Assembly (NCBI GenBank): GCA_021186555.1
Contig: JAJKFL010000007.1
Span: 29,789,177-29,853,176, forward strand
From: Reticulitermes speratus
Lineage: Eukaryota; Arthropoda; Insecta; Blattodea; Rhinotermitidae
Direction: 5' to 3'
Length of the DNA stretch: 64,000 bases
Below the pieces are notes generated by a model. The model searched no databases. It saw nothing but the letters and a program-made list of their open reading frames with translations, and was not told the origin of the DNA. Every line of letters begins with the position of its first letter. Position 1 is the stretch's first letter. The position numbers and the translations under genes were made by a program. This document shows, one piece after another, positions 55,568 through 64,000 of the stretch.

Positions 55568-56229
55568 GGCTTCGATTATAGCTGATTTCGGCTGAAGGGG
55601 AAATCACGTAAAACTTCTGATACCACAATATCTACAAAATCTGTGTCTTTTAAATTTCGGTTTGGGGGGGGGGTTTGGGCAGGGCTGCAGCCCGGCAGCC
55701 CCCCCCCCCCTTGGGTGCACCCCTGCCTGAACTCTCCAAGGTTCCTACGCAATGAGTTCCGAAATCATGACAAATGTGTGAAGATCATCTGTTGCGATCT
55801 ACAATGTGTGCATATTTACCTCCATCTCCCCTATACGCCTTCATGACGTGGTGCTTAGACAGACGGGCTTTTACCTTTTTCAGTGTCTGCAGTGATGGGA
55901 TCGATGCGTTTGACAGTGTCTGCTTTCACTTCAGCCTTCTGCTGCAAGGTCGGAAGAGAAGGTCAAGGTCGGAATCAGGGGTCACTGACCTGCCGTCACG
56001 AGCAAGATGAGACTCTCTGGATCAGCGATTTTAGCATGTGACATTCTGGAATGGCGTGCTATAAACAACACACCTTTAGCTCTGCCAATCTCCGTCGTCG
56101 TCTTAGAGCTAACGTCTGTGACGCGCATTCTGGACGTGCACGGTTCATATCCCTACCGGAACACCGTTCATTTTAAGGTTTTCGTCATTTTCCTCAGCCC
56201 CTGCGGCAACCACGACATACATACATACA

Positions 56230-56340
56230 TCCACCCCCATCTAGCGCCGAGGTTAAAGAAAGAGTAGAGCTATACTTCTACTCCCCCTCTGGGCCTTCGT
56301 GGCCTGTTCTAGGGAGAACCTTTACCTTTTACCTTACTTT
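56230..56340 (+). mobile_element. SINE family A, 3' fragment
   Basis: CCACCCCCATCTAGCGCCGA, then GAGTAGAGCTATACTTCTAC and CTAGGGAGAACCTTTACC. 5' truncated after a CATACATACATAC run. Confidence 0.85.
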
Positions 56341-56353
56341 TATTTCTCTACAA

Positions 56354-56393
56354 AAGCCTGATGATGGTCCAAGGGGACCGAAACATGTGGCTT
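56354..56393 (+). other. Hammerhead-like hairpin unit
   Basis: AAGC then CTGATGA, T, stem GGTCC/GGACC with loop AAGG, GAAAC, ATGTG, GCTT. The outer stem AAGC/GCTT pairs completely. The base at the expected cleavage position is G rather than A, C or T. Confidence 0.7.
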
Positions 56394-56556
56394 ACCAATA
56401 ACAATAAAAAGTATACAGCTGTGCTTGAAGGTAGCTTGACCATTTATTTGGAGAATAGTCTAGCTATATAAGCAGTGCCTTCACACAAGTGCCTAAAGCT
56501 TCATCTCTGCAGCATTCACAAATGCCCACACCATTAGACTGAAAGGTAAATAAAAA

Positions 56557-56820
56557 AGGTAGGGGTAAAGATCGCCCTATAAGAGGCCATGAAGGCCCAG
56601 AAGGGGAGTAGAGGTATAGCTCTATTCTTTTAACCTCGGCGCTAGATCGGGGTGGGTGTTCAGCACCACACCCCGGCCGCTTTACCCCCGGAATGACCCG
56701 GTACCCATTGTACAGGAGGCTGGGTGGGCCCCAGGGCCGGTCTGGACGGGTGCGGAAAATCTCGCATCCACCGGGATTCGCTCCCCGGACCGTCCAACAC
56801 ACAGCGATTCGCTATACCGA
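56557..56820 (-). mobile_element. SINE family A
   Basis: The - strand keeps TCGGTATAGCGAATCGCTG, box-B remnant and body to CTCTTATAGGGCGATCTTTA. The first ~15 bp of the head are missing. Confidence 0.88.
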
Positions 56821-57699
56821 CCCACCACTATCAGACTGAAACTTGACATCAAACTTCTAACCTCCTTTTAATAAAATACGAGTCATCTCTGTTATTTACG
56901 CGTTCCGTTTGTAAACTCCTAATTGCTGACAGATAATATACCGCCCGATAACCAGCACAAACACTATTACATCCAGTTCATTATAAAATAATGAATGACA
57001 CACTGGCGTGACGAAGACTCGGACAGTCACCGCCCACGGCCTTGTCAGTTCCAGCTGCAGATGTCTGCTGTGTTAATTAGCTAATGTTGAACGAGCATTA
57101 AAACACTGTCAGTCCACGGGGTTCACTTCAGGGTCAAGAATAAGACTTGTGGTTTTAAAACACACATTTTTTTTTCTGCAATTTATCATCAGAAACTTTA
57201 CTACCACCAAAATGTTTTTCAGACAACGTGACAACAAGACGGAAACCCAAGACGTTCGTCCAATATTTTTATTTCCCAGTCATCAGCAGGGCGAGAAAAA
57301 AAGACGAATGTTGTAACAAAATGTTGTCACCGTGTAAGTTAAACCTCTCACGTCACAACTACCCACAAAACAAAAAACGAATAACTAATGACAATAGCAA
57401 ACCGCTCGTAAGCGCAAGCCGGTGTGTTGGTAACGTTCTACACTCGTAAGCGGACGGTACCAGGTTCGAACACCAGACGCATTAATGGCTATAATGGCCG
57501 AGGATCGTCGTCTTTTTACTCAGTTCCTCCGGGAAAATGATGGGGGTGTTGCATCAAACAGGCCAAGACTGCCTCCTTCCGAATCCTTTCTTATGTAATA
57601 ACATTCACACTCTGCTTTTAAATCTCGTTCGACGCTGTGTAACTTGTAAACGTGACACAACTTCGTTAAATTATCTTGACATCACTCAATCTAAGATAC
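56821..57699. other. No gene; possible tRNA-like repeat
   Basis: Around 57400-57490 CTCGTAAGCG and CAGGTTCGAACACC have box A/B-like spacing, but nothing more definite is visible. Confidence 0.4.
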
Positions 57700-58210
57700 A
57701 CAAAACTATAATTTTGCCTGCTATTTGTATGGGTGTGAAACTTGGTCTCTCACATCTAGGGAGGAACATAGGCTGAAGGTGTTGGAGAGTTAGGTGCTGA
57801 GGAGGATATTTGGGCCTAAGAGAGACGAGGTAACAGAGTGGAGAAGACTACATAACGAGGAACTTAATGATCTGTACTCGTCACCAAATATTATTCTGGT
57901 GATCAAATTAAGGAGAATGAGATGGGTGGGGCATGTGGCACGTATGATGAAGAGGAGAGGCACATACAGTGTTTTGGTGGGGAAACCTGAGGGAAAGAGA
58001 CCACTTGGAAGACAAAGGCGTAGATGGGAGGAAAACATTAAAAAGGAATAAAGAAGTAGGATGGGGCATGGACTGGACTGATCTGGCTCAGGATAGGTAC
58101 CGATGGCTCGCTGTTGTGAGTGCGGTAATGAATCTTCGGGTTCCATAAAATGTGGGGAATTCCTTGACTAGCTGAGGACTCGTTAGCTTCTCAGGAAGGA
58201 CTCTGCTGCA
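57700..58210 (+). mobile_element. LINE 3' end
   Basis: [62 protein letters not shown] and a frameshifted end with the WTDLAQDRY-like block. The 3' UTR is GGGAATTCCTTGACTAGCTG. It is the same family as 15258-15780 with a few inactivating changes. Confidence 0.88.
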
Positions 58211-58949
58211 TGCAGTTAGTCACTCAATCTAACGTCTACACGATAAACAAGACGGCAGTGAATACGTTAAGAGAAACTTATTTGTCAACCGGACGTCACC
58301 ATTCCACAGCTGGATCTTGATAAGGTTACTAGCTACAAGCTGTGCGTGTCAGTGGACTGACGGGGGAAAAAAAAGCGACAATTCCTTGTTCATCTGTAGT
58401 CCTTCCGGTGTTCGTCAACTGCAGAACCACCAAGTGGCCACAACCGCCCTCCGGGACATCAGTATGTTTTGCGTACGGCCACTCCCCGATTTACGCAAAT
58501 CCTTAAAATGAAGAGAAATGAAATAATAACATTTTGAAAAGCGAGGCGAATCTTTCCTTACGGGAATCAAAGCACACTGAGAAGAAGGTGACGGAAGAAT
58601 ACTGCTGAGCGATAACACAGGCGGCGGGTCTGTCATGCTGCGGCCGATCAGCTTCCAGCGTGTTGGAGTTTGCATTTCAACTGGACTGTGCTGTACATAG
58701 ATGTATAATTCACCATATGTATACTCAGTTCCGAATTCTGCAAAATCCGACTTGCGCCGGACCATCCGGACCGCAAATACTTCGTAAGACGTACTGACTC
58801 CGACTTCTACTCCGCAACTATCTGGTCCACATATCGGCAGTGCTACCAATATCCTGACGTGTATGTGGTCTTCCTCTGTCTCTTAGTGGATCACGGTCAG
58901 CACACACGCCTTCATAACACAACGACAAAATTCCTCCAAACTCTTTCTC
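58211..58949. other. No feature seen
   Basis: A 144-codon - strand frame at 58849-58415 shows no recognisable family and no splice context. Confidence 0.4.
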
Positions 58950-59128
58950 CAGTGGCGCAATAGCCCTTAGTGGGTAACGACCTCCTCATTATCGAAGCTT
59001 CACGATCACCCTTTAGACACACCACACTCGGTAGGACTCCTCTGGACGAGGGACCAGCTCGTCGCAGAGACCTCTACCTGACAACACACAACACTCACAA
59101 GAGACGTACATCCATGCCCACTGCGGGA
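58950..59128 (-). mobile_element. SINE family C, head missing
   Basis: The - strand has GGGCATGGATGTACGTCTC, AGGTAGAGGTCTCTGCGAC and CACTAAGGGCTATTGCGCC. It is cut off at the box-B region, next to a hairpin-type repeat. Confidence 0.8.
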
Positions 59129-59139
59129 AGGGAATACTA

Positions 59140-59270
59140 CAACATGTAGGTCCCATCTTTAAGGATCTTGATCCTTAAATATAGGACCAATATGCTGTCC
59201 CGAAACGTCGGTAACAAACCAACGTACACTGCGCAACAACCCAGAAGAGCGAAGATAATCAGCGTCGTTA
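59140..59270 (+). repeat. Hairpin-type repeat, GTCCCGAAACGTCGG variant
   Basis: The stem region AAGGATCTTGATCCTT is followed by GTCCCGAAACGTCGGTAAC and AACCCAGAAGAGCGAAGA. It matches the copies at 18.5 and 35.8 kb. Confidence 0.6.
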
Positions 59271-59352
59271 CACCTATCAGAAATGGATTTCCAGCAGAAA
59301 CAGCAGCTATGTTTTTCACACGCGTTTAAGCCGACTCTGGAAAAAAACTGGA

Positions 59353-59635
59353 GTCTGGATAGCTCAGTCAGTATAGTGACTAGACTGTACGATACTGGAT
59401 TCCATTCCCGGAAGGGACAAGATATTTGTATCTTCTCCAAAACGTTCAGACAGGCTCTGTGGACCACCCACCCAGCTATTCAAAGAGTACTGAGGTTCTT
59501 CTCCCGGGGATAAAGCGGCCGGGTCGTAAAGCTGACCACTCGCCTCCATATAAAGCCGAGGTAAAGAATGAGTGGAGGTATACCTCTACTCCGTCAATAT
59601 GCCTTCATGGCGTGCACAGGGACTGCTTTACCTGA
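59353..59635 (+). mobile_element. SINE family A, diverged
   Basis: Head GTCTGGATAGCTCAGTCAGT, box B TGGATTCCATTCCCGGAAG, TTCTCCCGGGGATAAAGCGG, and the end GTGCACAGGGACTGCTTTAC. Confidence 0.85.
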
Positions 59636-59693
59636 AAACCACCCAGACTACGAGTATAATCCAAGCCGGCCGACTGGATACGGTCACAGCTCA

Positions 59694-59948
59694 AGACTTC
59701 CCTACTGAGACCTGCAAGACTTCCCTACTGAGACCTGCAAGACTTCCCTACTGAGACCTGCAAGACTTCCCTACTGAGACCTGCAAGACTTCCCTACTGA
59801 GACCTGCAAGACTTCCCTACTGAGACCTGCAAGACTTCCCTACTGAGACCTGCAAGACTTCCCTACTGAGACCTGCAAGACTTCCCTACTGAGACCTGCA
59901 AGACTTCCCTACTGAGACTGCAAGACTTCCCTACTGAACCTGCAAGAC
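59694..59948 (+). repeat. 23-bp tandem repeat, about 11 copies
   Basis: The unit is GACTTCCCTACTGAGACCTG plus CAA. It is nearly identical throughout, with single-base deletions only in the last two copies (ACTGAGACTG, CTACTGAACC). Confidence 0.95.
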
Positions 59949-60322
59949 GCAATACTCCTAATTACTGACGACGTGAAATCCCATTCCAGCAAGTACACAT
60001 CGTGCTGCTGAAGCGACAAGAATTAGTCTCCAGTTCTAGGGCGAATGGTTGCGTCGCTCTGCCAAGCGTGAGTGAGCAACTGACAGTGACTGACCGTAAC
60101 AATGGATTAAGCGACCATATGGATGAACTGCACAGCGGACACAGCACATAATAGCGTATGAACATCAAACTAAATGGCGGTTAAGTTGCCCTTCAGCATA
60201 CGCAGGACACTTGATTAGCCTCTCAATCAGACCGGCCCCAACGCGATGAAGAGACAGCCGTGTTGTCTTTGCATAAGCTGTTTCAATCTGAGACTTCGTT
60301 CCTTATTTTGCGTCAACATTAC

Positions 60323-60858
60323 GGTAAAGTTCCTGTCCACGCCATGAAGGCATATAAGAGAAGTGGAGATATATATATATATTTTTTTTTTCCCAACGGC
60401 TCGACAGCCCCTTGGGGGCCTAGACCGCCTCAGTTTCCCGATGCTTCACGATCACACTCAGACACACCACACTCGGTAGGACTCCTCTGGACGAGTGATC
60501 AACCTGTCGCAGAGACCTCTACCTGACAACACACAACACTCACAAGAGACAGACATCCATGCCCCCGGTGGGATTCGAACCCACAATCCCAGTAAGCGAG
60601 CAGCTGCATACCCACGCCTTAGACCGCGCGGGAAGTGGAGATATAGCTCCCCTTATTCTTAACCTCGGCGATATACGGAGATGACTGGCGAGCTTTACTC
60701 CCCCGTCACTTCACTCCCGATGTAAGATCCCTCTCGGTGCCCAATGACTAGGAAATTGTAGATTCTTGACTTTTTTAGTTTAATCTATTGACCCTGCCAG
60801 GATTCGAACCCATGATCATCCAGCTAGTAGCCTACATACCGACTACGCTATCCCCAGT
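60323..60858 (-). mobile_element. SINE family A split by SINE family C
   Basis: The A-family tail lies at about 60323-60373, and the body and head continue at 60632-60858 (head GGGGATAGCGTAGTCGG, box B GGGTTCGAATCCTGGC). The break is exactly the SINE-C insertion at 60374-60631. Confidence 0.9.
60374..60631 (-). mobile_element. SINE family C nested in SINE-A, 14-bp duplication
   Basis: Flanks GAAGTGGAGATATA at 60360-60373 and 60632-60645 are identical. The head is at the right (CGCGCGGTCTAAGGCGTGGG) and lacks the first few bases. Box B GGGTTCGAATCCCACCGG and a T run at 60383-60392 mark the other end. Confidence 0.92.
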
Positions 60859-60863
60859 ATTAC

Positions 60864-60979
60864 AGTTCGTCTGTTTTATCGCTTTCCCGAGTACCGCAGC
60901 TGTCATAGGATGTACCGGCAGATGCAGGCTTTCTGTGCCATAAAGTTGCAGTGCTCGGGGTAGCGATAAAAGAGACTTT
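60864..60979. mobile_element. 118-bp MITE family, copy 2
   Basis: CTGTTTTATCGCTTTCCCGA at the left and GGGGTAGCGATAAAAGAGAC at the right are inverted. The centre GCAGATGCAGGCTTTCTGTG matches the copy at 27874-27991. Confidence 0.8.
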
Positions 60980-61323
60980 GATAAAATCGCCAAAGAGTGG
61001 GAATGTTTAACGACGTAGCGTCACAAAATGAGTGACCCAGACCTTCAACAACCCTGACATAGTCTCACTTCCATTTCAATTAATGTCAAGTACAGTGGCT
61101 TGTTGGACGGATTTTGTCAAGGCAGAATTTGGAGATGGCTCAATCTGCTAAAAACCACAAACCCTGACCCATTGACACGGCGTCACATCCCACAAGACCT
61201 GGATCCTCAACACATCCTAATGTTATCCTCATATCTCGTCTATCTTCCAAGTGACCGTTTTACAAGAGGTTACACTACCAGTCCGCAGGATTCTCGAACA
61301 TTTCACTACCCTAGCTTGACAGA

Positions 61324-61612
61324 TTGATAGAGGGTCAGGACATAGTGAGATTTATCAAGGCACAGAGACTAAGGTGGCTGGGCCACGTAGAACGAATGCC
61401 AGAAACGCAGATGCCAAAAAGAATGCTGAAAGGAAGACTCGATAACAGAAGAAGAAGGGGACGTCCTAGGATGAGGTGGATAGAAGATGTGATGACGGAC
61501 CTGGCGACAATCGGAATCAGAGGATGGAGGATAAAAACAGCCGATAGAGAAGTCTGGAGGGCAGTTGTCAATGAGGCCAAAACCCACCAAGGGTTGTAGA
61601 GCCAGCGAAGAA
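61324..61612 (+). mobile_element. LINE 3' coding end, third family
   Basis: The frame reads IVRFIKAQRLRWLGHVERMP, then RRRRGRPRMRWIEDVMTDL and DREVWRAVVNEAKTHQGL with stop at 61599. It is the C-terminus of a Jockey/R1-type reverse transcriptase frame. A GAAGAAGAAGAA tail follows. The frame is intact for 91 codons. Confidence 0.85.
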
Positions 61613-62100
61613 GAAGAAGAAGAACAATAACAGATAACTTGCATATATCATGAAGTCTCTGAATGTACAATATCCCAAATAGATGCCATCATCACATTTC
61701 TTCTGAGCATTTGCTATGTGCGCTGTTCCTTGAAAACAATAGACATTTCACGGCCAAATTATCTGTCATGACGTCATCAGAAGGGATTAACTCCCGTCAC
61801 AGGGTTGATCTTCATCACAATTGCTTCCCCTTGCACAGGGAGGTCTATGCTTTACACTCGCCCCGTGAGAATAATCAATACCAAACCATCCGCACCCCCA
61901 ACACGAAATGTCTGTTATACACACACGCACACGCACAAATAGGGCGGCACGCTGTCTGTCATGCACGAAGCCTTTCTCTACAAGACTGACACAAATCCCA
62001 CATATTCTCAGTTCAACAGTATTAAACTGGAATGTTATATGCTTAGTGGAAAGATGGAAGTTACAAAAAAATGGTAAACCCAACAACCCATTAGTAGTAT

Positions 62101-62270
62101 TATAACCAACAAATGCACTTTTTGTATTTCTGTTACACTTTTACCCTACATATGTTTCGCTGTGGTCCAGCCATCATCAGGGGTACACTAGTGGGATCAC
62201 TGGACCACAGCCGAAAAATATATAGGGTAAAAGTGTAACAGAAATACAAAAAGTGAATTTGTTGGTTATA
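62101..62270. mobile_element. Head-to-head pair of hairpin units, 170 bp
   Basis: The arms start and end TATAACCAACAAATGCAC / GTGAATTTGTTGGTTATA. The left arm, on the - strand, reads TACCC, CTGATGA, a GCTG/CAGC stem, GAAACATATGTA and GGGTA, with outer stem TACCC/GGGTA complete. The right arm has lost GAAAC (GAAAAATATATAGGG). Confidence 0.85.
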
Positions 62271-62348
62271 ATGCTGCTAATTGAATCAAAATGCACGGTG
62301 AAAATAACGTGAAGACCAACAATCCATTTTTACGATAACCACCACCAA

Positions 62349-62349
<1 letters not shown>

Positions 62350-62388
<39 letters not shown>
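62350..62388 (+). repeat. (ACT)n microsatellite
   Basis: About 12 ACT triplets. Confidence 0.95.
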
Positions 62389-62389
<1 letters not shown>

Positions 62390-62582
62390 TACTAATGGCG
62401 TCGAGATAACATAATCAGGATAGTGACTAGGCTATGGGCTAGACGGTTCGGAGTTCACAGAAACACACAAATACTCAACAGCACTACGCGCAGAAATATA
62501 ACACCGAATTGCACCCAAATCGTACAAAAAATGTGGAAAGTTTGAAGAGAAATGTGGAACGTACAGGTTAATTCATTTACGC

Positions 62583-63036
62583 CAGAGGTGACCGACCCGC
62601 GACCCGCCAGGTTGTTTTATGGGACCAGCGCCCATGTTTGTAATTTTTACATACATACACGCACGCAAGCCGCAGGAACGCGAGCACAAAATTACATATC
62701 GCCCCTATTTTGTGAAAAAGGGGACAACCCACAAAACATCAATTTTATAGGAGGAGCAGAAATCACATGTTTAAAGAATCTTTCCTCTTTATTGCAAACT
62801 AACTATTTGAGTTGTCAAAATATTATGATTGTCATTTTGATAGTTCAAATATTTGATGTGCAATAAAGAGAAAAGTTTATTAAAAATCTGTTTTTTGCTT
62901 CTCCTGCACAACTGATGTGTTGTGGATTGTCCTCTTTCTACAAAATTGGGGCTATAGTAAAATTACACAAAAATTTAGGTTAGGTGCACCACAATAACTG
63001 TTGCGGCCCTTTGTCAAAAGACGTTGGACACCCTAG
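62583..63036. mobile_element. hAT-like element with 8-bp duplication ATTTACGC
   Basis: Left end CAGAGGTGACCGACCCGCGA and right end, in reverse complement, CTAGGGTGTCCAACGTC. Flanks ATTTACGC at 62575-62582 and 63037-63044. The GCGGCCCTTTGTCAAAAG block near the right end is shared with 38471-38641. Confidence 0.88.
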
Positions 63037-63957
63037 ATTTACGCCCTTAAATAAAGTATGACCCAAAGCCGATTTTCACGAGACTTGTTTGCTGAACAAC
63101 TTTTTGTAAAAACACCTATAACGAATTTCATGAAAATCCGACAAACTGACCCTACATCAGGTGGACGGACGTGGCCTGCATATAATGCCTTCCTTATTTT
63201 ACTTCGTAAAGAACGCATATTAAAATGTTCAGCGTCATTTTCATCAACAAGTATCGATAATATTCGATATGCAGGAAGCCTGCGTGCGAAAATAAGCTCA
63301 GAGCGTCACCGCTACACTATACAGAGCGTTTGTGACATAGTGGCATTGCCTGCATGCTTTTAAAAGCAAGCGAGCAAGCCGGGAATAGTTCAGCGCTTAC
63401 GCAGGGTCATGTAATGAAAATCTGAACACCCTGTAGCTTTACAGTATTATCTGCCATCACAGATAGCAGAACAGAAACGGACCATGCCTCGCACAAGCCT
63501 CGCATCAAATTTTATTACACACAGCATACGAGAGTTACACAAGTGACGTCTTTGTTTTCATTGCAGCCGTTCGTAACAAATATGGCCACAAGGCCGCAGC
63601 AAATATTTGACACATAATTGTTGGTACAGAAGTAAATCAATGTGGCGCCGGCACCATCTTGCGTGGCTTTCCAACTGAGATTTTCGGCCCGTTCTGCAAG
63701 GTCACTGCCCTAATCTGCGCACAAACACTGCTGCTACCGGTCCGGATACGTTCAAAGCTTTCCGGAGATTTTCAACGCTCGCTCCCACACTTACAAGCAT
63801 TTAAAGCGGGATAGGACTGTGACCACGTTTTTCCTTTCCACATGAGGCGTTTAGATACATTCATTAACGACAGGGCACAACCAATATGACGACTCCTCTT
63901 GCTGGAAAGAAAAGAAACTTCGGTCCACAACAAGTGTGCAGGCTTCTCGTCGGTTTT
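63037..63957. other. No gene seen
   Basis: Near 63060-63180 TTTCATGAAAATCCGACAAA resembles the middle of the 540-bp repeat family, but the rest does not follow. Confidence 0.4.
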
Positions 63958-64000
63958 TATGCGCGTTCGCAAAATTGCGAAGAGCGACTATTAGCTTCGT
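63955..64000 (-). repeat. Dispersed 540-bp repeat, copy 4, cut by window edge
   Basis: The - strand ends ACGAAGCTAATAGTCGCTCT, TCGCAATTTTGCGAACGCGC. The copy continues right of the window. Its terminus GCGAACGCGC mirrors the GGCGCGTTCG start of the other copies. Confidence 0.75.

Noticed and set aside
58415-58849. 144-codon - strand frame
   Set aside because: Composition and lack of any family resemblance suggest chance. It is not supported by neighbours.

Overview
The window looks like nuclear DNA of an insect, most likely a blattodean (cockroach or termite). The evidence is spliced exons of two conserved animal genes, an intronless chemosensory ionotropic receptor, and a very dense load of tRNA-derived SINEs, fragments of one non-LTR retrotransposon family, hAT/mariner/Tigger-like relics and satellite arrays. 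The order-level placement rests on my familiarity with these repeats and was not searched. Most of the open reading frames are not genes.

Genes. (1) Positions 369-2346, + strand: the last two coding exons of an innexin (gap-junction protein). (2) Positions 15906 down to 7169, - strand: five exons from the N-terminal SH3 region of a DOCK3/DOCK4-type guanine nucleotide exchange factor (Drosophila sponge). Splice phases match across every junction. The remainder of DOCK is not visible before the left edge, so the innexin appears to sit on the opposite strand inside a DOCK intron. (3) Positions 37479-37407, - strand: a complete tRNA-Arg(TCT). (4) Positions 52893-50850, - strand: a divergent single-exon ionotropic receptor, interrupted by two frame breaks that each look like the loss of one G from a G run.

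Mobile and repeated DNA. At least four SINE families (called A, B, C and D here) occur in many copies, several with clear target-site duplications and several nested. A non-LTR retrotransposon is present only as 3' fragments. One internally deleted mariner has near-perfect terminal repeats. Small hAT-like elements have 8-bp duplications, and Tigger/pogo-like MITEs carry internal short repeats. Three arrays of a 114-bp repeat lie inside dispersed elements, and a 39-bp array derives from the end of the LINE coding sequence.

The most unusual structure is a recurring RNA-like hairpin unit. A CTGANGA core is followed by a variable but self-complementary stem, then GAAAC, a short palindrome and TA, enclosed by an outer complementary stem. 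This resembles a hammerhead ribozyme, but with one extra T after the core. Many copies share a downstream tail, and many lie as head-to-head pairs. One such pair inserted 7 bp from a DOCK exon and duplicated its polypyrimidine tract.

Where no feature is listed I see only AT-rich, repeat-derived or unrecognised non-coding sequence.
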